Source: an uncultured Coriobacteriaceae bacterium
GTDB lineage: Bacteria > Actinomycetota > Coriobacteriia > Coriobacteriales > Eggerthellaceae
NCBI GenBank assembly: GCA_902796815.1
Contig: CADBQL010000100.1
Span: 1-16,474 of the forward strand
Reading direction: 5' to 3'
DNA: 16,474 bases
Made by a program: the position numbers and the translations under genes. The notes beneath the pieces were generated by a model, which searched no databases, was not told where the DNA came from, and worked only from the letters and a program-made list of their open reading frames with translations. Shown here piece by piece: positions 1 through 6,866 of this stretch (position 1 is the stretch's first letter; the number at the start of each line of letters is the position of its first letter).

Positions 1-102
1 CGCCTCGACGAGACGCCCAAGGTTGCCCAGAAGCGCACGGTCGCGGACCGCATCGACGCTGGCACGCTCGCTGCACTCAAGGCATTGCGCGACGGGAAAT
101 GA
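1..102 (+). CDS. C-terminal end of an unidentified protein (5' truncated)
   Basis: Frame 1 is open from the window edge to a TGA at 100-102, giving the last 33 residues of a protein. The visible tail is charged and probably helical (it contains VADRIDAGTLAALKALRDGK) and is too short to assign to a family. It runs convergently towards the LysR-type regulator, with a palindromic element in the 43-bp gap between the two stop codons. That it is a real gene end rests on uninterrupted reading and on codon usage like the neighbours; the function is unknown. Confidence 0.55.
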   Translation, partial: RLDETPKVAQKRTVADRIDAGTLAALKALRDGK

Positions 103-114
103 GTCGCGCACGCG

Positions 115-145
115 AATGAGTTTCGCCCCTGTGGCCTGACTCATT
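115..145. repeat. 31-bp interspersed palindromic element, copy A
   Basis: The arms AATGAGT (115-121) and ACTCATT (139-145) are perfect complements around a 17-base centre that contains CGCCCCTG and GGC. An element of the same length and design lies at 10716-10746: both share ATGAGT, CGCCCCTG, GGC and ACTCAT at the same offsets. Copy A sits between two convergent genes and its right arm touches the stop codon of the LysR gene, so it may also act as a weak bidirectional terminator (TTTT follows the right arm). The repeat relationship is seen directly; the role is inferred. Confidence 0.6.
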
Positions 146-1099
146 TTAAGAAAAGCTCGCAAGAGAAAAGCCGATGGCGCTTTCGCTCGAAGAGTCCCAC
201 GACTTCATGGATGCATGACATGATTCGAATGCTCGACAGCATGCTTGATAGGATGTTTCGGGCAAATCCTCTCCGTAGAATGCGCTGACCGAAAAAGAAG
301 AGTCGATACCCGTGATGGCAACGATTGCCAGCCCGTCGCCGAACATAACGTTATTGAGGCCAGAAGAAAACGCGACATAACCTTCCGCCTGAACTTTTAG
401 GAATAGCGTGTCCACATCTTCGTAGTAGGCGCGTGTTGTGCCTTTCGTCTTGGACGAGTCCAAAAGCTCATCAATAAGCTCGCCAAGTCCTGCATAGGAA
501 AAGCTGTCAGGCAATAACAGCTTTTCGTTGAGCAGTTCGCAGAAAGGCACGCCATCAACTCGCGTGGACAAAGGGTGGTCTTTGCTCATGATTGCGAAAA
601 AATGATCCGTATACAAAAGAGTAGAACGATAATTCCTCGACAACCGCGGGTCTATGTTCATGCCAATCGCGATGTCAACTGACCCGTCTTCCAGAGCGCG
701 CCTCAACTCCCCATGCTCCATGCACGTAATATCCAAGTGGATTTCGGGATGCTCGTGGTTCATGAACCGTACGAACCGCACGATAACTGGTCGGGCAGCG
801 TTTTTAAGATAACCAATTCGAACGATTCGGCTGTTCATCGATCCCGCTTCGCGCGTGCGGTCGATGGCGGTGGCGTATGCGCGTAGCACGGATTGGGCCT
901 CGCGGTAGAATACCTTACCGGCTTCGGTAAGCTGAACAGATTGGTTTCCCCTGTCGACGAGCTTAACGCCGATCACTTCTTCAAGGGAGGCGAGGTGTCG
1001 GCTGATGACCGATCTGCTTACATAGAAATAGTCGGCTGTGCGCTTGAAGCTCAAGGTTTCAGCCAGATAAATGAATTCAATGAGCTGATTAATGTTCAT
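146..1099 (-). CDS. LysR-family transcriptional regulator
   Basis: This 317-residue protein has the usual LysR-type length and layout. Residues 1-60 form the winged helix-turn-helix (MNINQLIEFIYLAETLSFKR, then SRSVISRHLASLEEVIGVKL and the wing LTEAGKVFYREA). A linker helix follows, and from about residue 90 there is a periplasmic-binding-protein-like effector domain (VRIGYLKNAARPVIVRF, then DGSVDIAIGM). It should be a cytoplasmic DNA-binding regulator that senses a small molecule; the effector cannot be predicted. The ATG start has only a weak GGA upstream. The gene diverges from a 54-codon gene across a palindrome-rich gap that contains a T-N11-A box at 1211-1223, so autoregulation and control of the small gene are plausible. 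The family is certain; the target is not. Confidence 0.93.
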   Translation of the reverse strand: MNINQLIEFIYLAETLSFKRTADYFYVSRSVISRHLASLEEVIGVKLVDRGNQSVQLTEAGKVFYREAQSVLRAYATAIDRTREAGSMNSRIVRIGYLKNAARPVIVRFVRFMNHEHPEIHLDITCMEHGELRRALEDGSVDIAIGMNIDPRLSRNYRSTLLYTDHFFAIMSKDHPLSTRVDGVPFCELLNEKLLLPDSFSYAGLGELIDELLDSSKTKGTTRAYYEDVDTLFLKVQAEGYVAFSSGLNNVMFGDGLAIVAITGIDSSFSVSAFYGEDLPETSYQACCRAFESCHASMKSWDSSSESAIGFSLASFS

Positions 1100-1125
1100 T
1101 CTGTAATCCAGGCGATCTTACATAC

Positions 1126-1155
1126 GTTTGCAAACAAAGCCATGGCGCAAGCGCC
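1126..1155. promoter_or_regulatory. Two short palindromes upstream of the LysR gene
   Basis: GTTTGCAAAC (1126-1135) and GGCGCAAGCGCC (1144-1155) are perfect palindromes, 27 to 56 bases upstream of the LysR gene start. They lie where the regulator's own promoter or 5' leader should be and could be operator sites. No convincing -35/-10 pair was found on the minus strand here. Function is inferred from position and symmetry only. Confidence 0.35.
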
Positions 1156-1209
1156 TTTACTGTTAGACCATAAACAAACGTAGATATGCGGTGCAAAGAT
1201 AGCAATGCG

Positions 1210-1224
1210 TTGCACATTGTGCAA
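1210..1224. promoter_or_regulatory. Candidate LysR-type regulator binding site (T-N11-A box)
   Basis: TTGCACATTGTGCAA is a perfect 7+1+7 palindrome whose inner 13 bases (1211-1223) fit the T-N11-A consensus of LysR-family boxes. A related half, ATGCGGTGCA at 1186-1195, is echoed by ATGCGTTGCA at 1205-1214. The offset is 19 bp, about two helical turns, as expected for paired recognition and activation sites. The box lies 111 bp upstream of the LysR start codon and about 54 bp before the -35 box at 1278 that faces the 54-codon gene. The symmetry is seen; binding is inferred. Confidence 0.55.
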
Positions 1225-1277
1225 TTAACTCATAACAGGCTTTTTATCAGGCAAAACAATTCCAATATCATTCTTGT

Positions 1278-1307
1278 TTGACACACATAGTCTACATCCA
1301 ATATATC
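1278..1307 (+). promoter_or_regulatory. Sigma70-type promoter for the 54-codon gene
   Basis: A perfect -35 hexamer TTGACA (1278-1283) is followed after 18 bases by TATATC (1302-1307), a fair -10. Transcription would start near 1314 and leave a leader of about 78 bases before the ATG at 1392. This is the best -35 box in the window and fits a small gene transcribed on its own. Confidence 0.55.
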
Positions 1308-1391
1308 ACTTTTGAAATGAACTAAGTAAGTCGGAAAATGTTGGCTATAGTGATGACAGCTCGAAACAAGCGACAAGAAAAGGAGAGCATC

Positions 1392-1556
1392 ATGGAGTAC
1401 AAGAAGCAGGAGCGCGATTACGGCAACATGACGATGAACGAAGTCATCGAGACGATCATCCGTGATTCCAAGATTCAGGGCACGATCACCTATCCGCTGC
1501 GCACCGAAGGTTATCACAAGGCCAGCAACCTGCTCTACACCGAGCGTCTGAAGTAG
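1392..1556 (+). CDS. Small stand-alone protein of 54 residues, function unknown
   Basis: The reading frame starts at ATG 1392, preceded by AAGGAG at 1379-1384 with ideal spacing, and ends at TAG 1554-1556. The frame extends upstream to an ATG at 1338, but that start has no ribosome site. The product (MEYKKQERDYGNMTMNEVIE... ending LLYTERLK) is hydrophilic, has no cysteine, membrane segment or signal peptide, and appears mostly helical with many Lys, Arg, Glu and Tyr. No family is recognised. Reality of the gene is supported by a TTGACA promoter about 80 bp upstream, the strong ribosome site, codon use like the neighbours and a perfect terminator 18 bp after the stop. It is monocistronic. Proximity to the LysR gene and its box suggests it may be the regulated partner; that is inference. 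Confidence 0.75.
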   Translation: MEYKKQERDYGNMTMNEVIETIIRDSKIQGTITYPLRTEGYHKASNLLYTERLK

Positions 1557-1574
1557 CTTAAAGTCTCTTAAATG

Positions 1575-1617
1575 AAAGGAGGGCCCCTTCGTAGGAAGGG
1601 GCCCTCCTTTTGTTTAT
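1575..1617. terminator. Strong intrinsic terminator, probably bidirectional
   Basis: A perfect 16-bp stem (AAAGGAGGGCCCCTTC at 1575-1590 and its complement at 1595-1610) closes a four-base GTAG loop and is followed by TTTTGTTTATG. It ends transcription of the 54-codon gene on the plus strand. The A/T-rich flanks on both sides (rightward TGTTTATG; leftward CATTTAAG on the minus strand) suggest it also stops the convergent ppk1 transcript, whose stop codon lies about 50 bp away. Confidence 0.92.
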
Positions 1618-1662
1618 GTAAAGCGGTTTCGATTTATTACGCCTTAGCTGCGAGTAAAAACC

Positions 1663-4600
1663 TTATATATTGAACCAGCGTGCGAAGAAGCCAGGCTTTT
1701 TCTTAGGCATCTCGATTTCGCGGTGCGACTCGTCGATGAAGCTGCGCTCACCAGATTGCTGCGCCGAGGGAGGCTCGGACGCATCGACCGATTGCGAGCT
1801 TTGGTGCGACTGATTAGATTGCGCGTCATCCGCGGATGATTGCGATTCGTCGCCGGGGGACGTTAGGATATCTTCTACGGTGAGCTCCCTTAAACGCTCT
1901 TCGAAGGTGGGGAAGCTCTCTGCTCCAAGCTCTTCTTCGGCAAAAGACGAGCGGCTTTCTTGCTGCTCTTGAGCGGGTTTCTCGTATGGATTGCTATCGG
2001 CTTCTTGACTGTCGGATTGAGGTTGAGCCTGGCCAAACGGGTCTACGATATCTGCCTGCCCCTGAACGGTCTGCTGGGAGACATCTTCGTCTGCGCAAGA
2101 CTCGTCTTGCTCGAACGGGTTATAGGGTTGCTCTTCTGGAAGCGATTCTTCTTGCTCTGCAGCTGGTACGATTTCTATTGTCGGAACAGGATCGATTACC
2201 GCCGTCTGTTGGATGGAAAGCTCTGAAGCAGTCACTTCATCAACGAGGCTTGGCATCTCAGTTTCGGGTGCCTGATCTACTTCCGTTGTGGAAGGCGCGT
2301 TAGAAATGGCTGCCTTGAGGGCCTCCTCTGCTGCCTCCGCCAGTTTTGCCGCTTCTTGCGCGCGCTCGATGAGTGCCGCCTGCGCATCGAATGCGGGCTC
2401 GGCGTTGCCTTCTTCGTCGATTTCGCAAAGTGCTCCGAGAGGGGTGTAGGTTTTGTTCGGGCGCAACTCGCGCAGCTTTGCCGTGTCATGCATGCAGATG
2501 TTGATGTACTGCAAAATGCGCTCTCGGATGCCCGCATTCAAGATGGGCCAAGCGATCTCGACGCGCTTGTTGAGGTTACGGGTCATGAGGTCGGCACTCG
2601 AAAGGTACATGACGCAGTCATCGGGTGTGCCGAAGCAGTAGATGCGACTGTGCTCGAGGAGGCGTCCGACGATTGAGACGACGCGCACGTTATCGGTTGC
2701 GCCTTTTATTTCGGGCACGAGACAGCAGATTCCGCGTATGAATAGCGTGATGCACACGCCTGCCTGAGAGGCTTCGGCGATTTTCTCGATTACGTCCTTG
2801 TCGGTCACGGAATTGGCTTTCAAGAACGCTCCGCACGGCTTGCCCTCGCGGGCGAGCTCGATTTGACGATCGAGATTCTCCAAAATCATGGGCTTTATCT
2901 GAAGCGGAGCTACTCGCAGCACGCGGTAGTTATCCGAAACGTTTTCGAGCTGCATGTTGCGGAAGAACTCGACCGCATCGCGTGCGAAGGTGTCGTCTGT
3001 GGTAATGAAGCTCAAGTCAGTGTAGAGCTTCGCCGTCTTCTCGTTGTAGTTGCCCGTTCCGAGCTGCGTGATGTGCTGTACCGAGCCATCCGGGAAACGT
3101 CGTGTGATGCAACATATCTTGGAATGGACTTTATAGTCCCTGAAGCCGTAGATGACGTTGCATCCCGCCTGCTCGAAACGTTGCGACCATTCGATGTTGT
3201 TCGATTCGTCGAAACGTGCGCGTAGCTCGAATAGAGCTGTGACCTCCTTGCCGTTCTCCGATGCGGCGATGAGCGCTTCGGCGAGCTGTGACTGGCTGGC
3301 CAGGCGGTACAGAGTGATCTTGATCGAGACGACCGTAGGATCGATTGCGGCTTCTTTGAGGAGCTGCACGAACGGATCCATGCTCTCGTACGGATAGGAG
3401 AGCAACACTTCCTTCTCGCCGATTTGGTCTATGATGCGCCGCGTATGATCAAAGGCCCTCGGCCAGGCGGGAGCGAACGGCGGGTTCGAGAGTTTTTCGC
3501 GCTTCTTGTCACTCAAACGACTGCCAAGATCCCAGGTGAAGCTCAAGTCAAGTGGCACGGTCGTATCGTAAACCTGACTGCGCTTGAGGTCGAGCTTTCG
3601 CAGCAAGTGCTTTTCCATGACCGGAGAGAGGGGCCGCTCGCACTCGAGTCGCACTGGAGCTAGGCGGGCGCGCTGTTTGAGGAGTCGTTTCATGTGCTCT
3701 CGATAATCCTCGTCCTGCTCGTCGAAGCCCTGGTTAGCGTCGATATCAGCATTGCGCGTAACGCAGATGACGTTTGTATGCTTGATTGTGTACATCGAGA
3801 AGATTTCGGAAACGAACATCTCGATAGCGTGCTCGAGCAAGATGAACTGGTATCCGCGCCCAGGCAGTTTGATGACGCGTTCGCACTGGTGGGGAAGGGG
3901 GATCAAGCCGAGAACCACGCCATCGGCACCGCCCTTGCCCTTTTCCTTCTTCTTGCCCTTCTTTTTCTTCTTTTTCGCGGCATCTTCTTCGTCGTCGAGA
4001 CGCACTAATATATAGAGCTTACCGTTTTCAAGATGGGGGAACGGGTGGCGCGGATTGATGATCTGCGGCGAAAGGAAAGGCATGATGTTGTACTGCACGA
4101 GGCCTGCCAAGTAGTTGACCTGTTCGTCCGAAAGATCTTCGGGGCGCTGATGCCGAACGCCCTGCTTGGCCAGAGAGCCGCGGACGTGTTCGTAATAGCT
4201 TTCCTGAATGGGGTAAAGCTCGCGGCACCGTTCGTGGATAGCCTTGATTTGCTCGATTGGCGTCATGCCGGTTTTCGAGTCTTTGACAGGCGGCTCGATG
4301 AGCGCGAGGTCGGTCAAGCTTCCTACGCGTACCATGAAGAATTCGCGCAAATTCGACCAGAATATCGAGATGAAGTTCAAGCGCTCGAGCAGCGGAACCG
4401 ACTCGTCAGCACCTTGGTCGAGTACGCGCTCGTTGAACCTCAGCCACGATAGCTCGCGGTTTTGCATGAATGAGTATTTATCGATTTCCTCCTCGTCGTC
4501 ATCGTCCTCATCCTCATCATCGTCGTCTTCGGCATCGAAGTCGTCATCGGCGTCATCGTCGTCATAGTTGAGGGATTGCTGTGCGGGTGAAAAGCACTCG

Positions 4601-4770
4601 GATTCGCTTTGTGTTTGCAGGCTGTCGGGAGAGTAGAACGAATACTGCGTCGCCATCGATTCGGTTTTTGGAACCGCTTCGTTTTCGAACGCATCGTCAG
4701 CTTTGAGTGGCGTTGCAAGGGGAACCTCGTCGTCGGCCGATGCTTGGGGGGTGAATGCTTCGTTACTCAT
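1663..4770 (-). CDS. ppk1: Polyphosphate kinase 1 with long acidic extensions
   Basis: PPK1 polymerises the terminal phosphate of ATP into polyphosphate, reversibly. The family core starts near residue 98 (YSFMQNRELSWLRFNERVLD) and runs to about 776. It includes the autophosphorylated His at about 549 (DYKVHSKICC), GTGNYNEKTAKLYTDLSF, and the second active-site His near 707 (LLEHSRIYCF). Typical family members have about 690-740 residues; this one has 1035. The extra parts are a ~97-residue N-terminus with an almost pure Asp/Glu tract at about 70-95, a Lys-rich insertion at about 266-279, and a ~260-residue Glu/Gln/Ser-rich, probably disordered tail ending in basic-aromatic KKKPGFFARWFNI. The ATG at 4770 is preferred because GAGGGA precedes it; an upstream in-frame ATG at 4797 lacks a ribosome site. 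It diverges from a polyphosphate-consuming kinase, so the pair probably balances polyphosphate synthesis and use. Confidence 0.96.
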   Translation of the reverse strand: MSNEAFTPQASADDEVPLATPLKADDAFENEAVPKTESMATQYSFYSPDSLQTQSESECFSPAQQSLNYDDDDADDDFDAEDDDDEDEDDDDEEEIDKYSFMQNRELSWLRFNERVLDQGADESVPLLERLNFISIFWSNLREFFMVRVGSLTDLALIEPPVKDSKTGMTPIEQIKAIHERCRELYPIQESYYEHVRGSLAKQGVRHQRPEDLSDEQVNYLAGLVQYNIMPFLSPQIINPRHPFPHLENGKLYILVRLDDEEDAAKKKKKKGKKKEKGKGGADGVVLGLIPLPHQCERVIKLPGRGYQFILLEHAIEMFVSEIFSMYTIKHTNVICVTRNADIDANQGFDEQDEDYREHMKRLLKQRARLAPVRLECERPLSPVMEKHLLRKLDLKRSQVYDTTVPLDLSFTWDLGSRLSDKKREKLSNPPFAPAWPRAFDHTRRIIDQIGEKEVLLSYPYESMDPFVQLLKEAAIDPTVVSIKITLYRLASQSQLAEALIAASENGKEVTALFELRARFDESNNIEWSQRFEQAGCNVIYGFRDYKVHSKICCITRRFPDGSVQHITQLGTGNYNEKTAKLYTDLSFITTDDTFARDAVEFFRNMQLENVSDNYRVLRVAPLQIKPMILENLDRQIELAREGKPCGAFLKANSVTDKDVIEKIAEASQAGVCITLFIRGICCLVPEIKGATDNVRVVSIVGRLLEHSRIYCFGTPDDCVMYLSSADLMTRNLNKRVEIAWPILNAGIRERILQYINICMHDTAKLRELRPNKTYTPLGALCEIDEEGNAEPAFDAQAALIERAQEAAKLAEAAEEALKAAISNAPSTTEVDQAPETEMPSLVDEVTASELSIQQTAVIDPVPTIEIVPAAEQEESLPEEQPYNPFEQDESCADEDVSQQTVQGQADIVDPFGQAQPQSDSQEADSNPYEKPAQEQQESRSSFAEEELGAESFPTFEERLRELTVEDILTSPGDESQSSADDAQSNQSHQSSQSVDASEPPSAQQSGERSFIDESHREIEMPKKKPGFFARWFNI
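3931..3977. repeat. Polypyrimidine low-complexity tract encoding the PPK1 lysine-rich insertion
   Basis: Nearly all plus-strand bases here are C or T (runs such as CTTCTTTTTCTTCTTTTTC). Read on the minus strand it encodes the AAG/AAA-rich segment KKKKKKGKKKEKGKG of PPK1. The tract mixes codons and is not a perfect tandem repeat, but its homopolymeric parts are prone to replication slippage. It lies inside the conserved core, between the blocks LYILVRLDDE and VVLGLIPLPHQCERV. Confidence 0.75.
4487..4567. repeat. Trinucleotide-like tract encoding the PPK1 Asp/Glu run
   Basis: About 80 bases made almost only of TCR/TCN-type triplets on the plus strand (GTC, ATC, CTC, TTC) correspond to GAY/GAR codons on the minus strand. 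They encode an aspartate/glutamate run just before the PPK1 core. The codons alternate GAT, GAC, GAG and GAA, so the protein sequence rather than one DNA triplet appears to be maintained. Length variation between strains would be expected. Confidence 0.75.
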
Positions 4771-4828
4771 GTAATCCCTCAATTCCGTTTTCACCATGTA
4801 ATGAATAGATGAGTTTTACTATACCCCA

Positions 4829-4857
4829 TTAAGATTTAAAACGGGTTGCCTTATAAA
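4829..4857 (+). promoter_or_regulatory. Candidate promoter for the polyphosphate:AMP phosphotransferase gene
   Basis: TTAAGA (4829-4834), a 17-base spacer and TATAAA (4852-4857) form a plausible sigma70-type promoter, giving a leader of roughly 107 bases. On the other strand, TATAGT (complement of 4818-4823) is a possible -10 for ppk1 but without a good -35. The two would overlap, so the divergent genes may compete or be co-regulated. A small inverted repeat, ATGAT-GT-ATCAT (4931-4942), lies in the leader. Confidence 0.42.
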
Positions 4858-4970
4858 AACTGCACTCCACGCGCCCGAAACCCATTGAAGAATGGGTAGA
4901 GTTGGTTTTGCCTGAGGCGAGTCGCACTCGATGATGTATCATAAACGGATGCAGTCGAAAGGAAGCTATT

Positions 4971-6728
4971 ATGCTCGAACAAGTCGATTTTTCTAACGCA
5001 AAAATGCCAAAGGAAGAGTATAAGCCTCAATATAAGGAGCTTATCAGCAAGCTTGTCGTATTGCAGCAGAAGGCACGCGCGGCGGGCGTAGGGCTTGTCG
5101 TGCTCTTCGAGGGCTGGGGCGGTGCCGGCAAGGGAAGCCGCATCTCGGATTTGATGTGCGAGCTCGATGCGCGTGCGACATCGGTGCATGTGACTGAGGA
5201 TTTTGACGTTGATGGTGCCAACAAGTTTGCCGGAAGAGAATGGGGCGTGACTGGTTTTCAACCAGTCATGCAGGAGTTTTGGGAGTCGCTCGGCGAACGC
5301 GGGACCATTACGTTTTACGATCGAGGCTGGTATACGGCCGCTATCGATCAAGCCATGTTTGAATTTGCCCAAAGCAGTCCAGATGCGGTCAAGAAGCTCG
5401 CGAAAAAGACGAAGGATCGTCCGCTCGTCGAGGATGGAGCGTCAAAGGCGCGCGGCGAGTTCCACGGCGACATTGTGGCGAGCTATCAGCGTATCGCCCA
5501 TAACTTCGAGCAAATGCTCGTCGACGACGGTTATGTGGTGATCAAGTTGTTCGTGCATGTGAGCAAGGATGCGCAGAGCAAGCGCCTCAAGCGGCTGCGC
5601 GAGAATCCGAATACCGCCTGGCGTGTCTCGGACGAAAAACTCGAGGAGATCAAGCACTACGACCAGGCATATCAGCTTTACGATCGCCTGCTCGAGGCGT
5701 CGAATTTTGCGTTTGCTCCTTGGACGCTCATCAATGGTGAAGATAGACGTACTGCAAATTACCAAATCGCGCAGGCTCTTGTGAACGCCATAGAGCACGA
5801 GCTCGCAAATGCCCCGGATGCCGCTGCCGAGGCGGCTAAGGCCAAGGCAGCCGCGAACTCGGCGCGTGCCGCGGCTGTGGCCGCAGGAGGTGCCGAAGGC
5901 AAGGTCGTCGATGATGCCGGAGCGGTGCGCGCTGCTGCTGAAGCTGAGGCTGCGCTTCAAAAAAGCCAAGCGCCTCGCGGTTCGAACTACATCATCATGG
6001 CGGGCTACCCGCAGATAGACCATGATTTGCCGAAGCCTTTTATCGACAGCGACGAAGAATACCGGCTCAAGCTCAAGTACGAACAAGAGCGATTGTTCGA
6101 GCTCGAGCTCGAGATGTACCAGAAGCGCGTTCCGTTGATGCTCATGTACGAAGGTTGGGATGCAGCTGGGAAGGGCGGCAACATCAAGCGCGTCGCGCAG
6201 GCCATCGATGCGCGCGCATATACGGTGTACCCGTCGCCAGCTCCGACAAAGCCTGAGCTTATGCATCCGCATTTGTGGCGCTATTGGACTAAATTGCCGC
6301 GGGCTGGTCATGTGGGCATATATGATCGAAGCTGGTACGGACGCGTGCTCGTTGAGCGCGTCGAGGGATTTGCCTCGCCCGATCACTGGGCGCGCGCTTA
6401 CGACGAGATCAACGCGTTCGAGTACGAGCTCGTCCAGTGGGGTGCCATCTTGTTGAAGTTTTGGGTCGATATCACGCCCGACGAACAGTTGCGTCGTTTT
6501 GAAGCTCGTCAAATCGATCCGACCAAGGTATGGAAGATTACCGAGGAGGACTGGCGCAACCGCGATAAATATCCGCAGTACAAGCAGGCCGTTAACGACA
6601 TGTTCCGCCTTACGTCGACGACGTTTGCTCCATGGATTGTGCTCGAAAGCGACGATAAGAAATATGCGCGCATTCAGGCGCTTGAGGCTATAAACGAGGC
6701 GCTCGAAAAGAGACTCCATCGCGCTTAG
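4971..6728 (+). CDS. pap: Two-domain polyphosphate:AMP phosphotransferase (PPK2 family)
   Basis: This cytoplasmic kinase should use polyphosphate to convert AMP to ADP. It is 585 residues with two tandem PPK2 domains, the architecture of polyphosphate:AMP phosphotransferases. The N-domain (about 15-275) has a Walker A-like EGWGGAGKG at 47-55 and FYDRGWY at 115-121. An alanine-rich linker spans about 278-335. The C-domain (about 340-585) has the canonical EGWDAAGKGG at 394-403 and YDRSWYGRVLVERVEG at 451-466. The Asp of the canonical PPK2 Walker A (the D of EGWDAAGKG) is Gly in the N-domain, which suggests the C-domain does most of the catalysis, as in related two-domain enzymes. The ATG at 4971 has AAAGGAA at 4958-4964. 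It is divergent from ppk1, which makes its substrate. With adenylate kinase it would regenerate ATP from stored polyphosphate. Confidence 0.93.
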   Translation: MLEQVDFSNAKMPKEEYKPQYKELISKLVVLQQKARAAGVGLVVLFEGWGGAGKGSRISDLMCELDARATSVHVTEDFDVDGANKFAGREWGVTGFQPVMQEFWESLGERGTITFYDRGWYTAAIDQAMFEFAQSSPDAVKKLAKKTKDRPLVEDGASKARGEFHGDIVASYQRIAHNFEQMLVDDGYVVIKLFVHVSKDAQSKRLKRLRENPNTAWRVSDEKLEEIKHYDQAYQLYDRLLEASNFAFAPWTLINGEDRRTANYQIAQALVNAIEHELANAPDAAAEAAKAKAAANSARAAAVAAGGAEGKVVDDAGAVRAAAEAEAALQKSQAPRGSNYIIMAGYPQIDHDLPKPFIDSDEEYRLKLKYEQERLFELELEMYQKRVPLMLMYEGWDAAGKGGNIKRVAQAIDARAYTVYPSPAPTKPELMHPHLWRYWTKLPRAGHVGIYDRSWYGRVLVERVEGFASPDHWARAYDEINAFEYELVQWGAILLKFWVDITPDEQLRRFEARQIDPTKVWKITEEDWRNRDKYPQYKQAVNDMFRLTSTTFAPWIVLESDDKKYARIQALEAINEALEKRLHRA

Positions 6729-6866
6729 AGATGCGCGGCGAGTGGCACGATGTCTGCGGGCGGACGGCTCGGTATTCGACCGATCTAGCAGGTTTGTCCA
6801 GGCTCGTGTTGGCGAGAGGGCGAACTGTCGCGACAATCAGGAGTTGAGAGATAAGGTTCAATTTAC

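Noticed and set aside
893..1183. 96-codon plus-strand frame over the 5' end of the LysR gene
   Set aside because: It is antisense to the conserved helix-turn-helix coding region and has no ribosome site that I could see.
1230..1517. 95-codon open frame on the minus strand opposite the 54-codon gene
   Set aside because: The plus-strand frame has a promoter, ribosome site and terminator in the right places; the minus frame would start inside that gene and run through its promoter.
4244..4567. Serine-rich plus-strand frame (long Ser run) over the ppk1 5' part
   Set aside because: The Ser run is only the reverse reading of the GAT/GAC/GAG codons of the PPK1 acidic tract.
6826..6835. TGTCGCGACA palindrome in the gap before the sortase gene
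   Set aside because: It is only 10 bases, with no repeat elsewhere in the window and no clear promoter context, so it is not distinguishable from chance in GC-rich DNA.
5442..6836. 464-codon open frame on the minus strand opposite the polyphosphate:AMP phosphotransferase gene
   Set aside because: It is the complement of a strongly conserved coding frame. The translation (Arg/Leu/His-rich, no motif) is typical of an antisense shadow in GC-rich DNA, and no ribosome site was seen.
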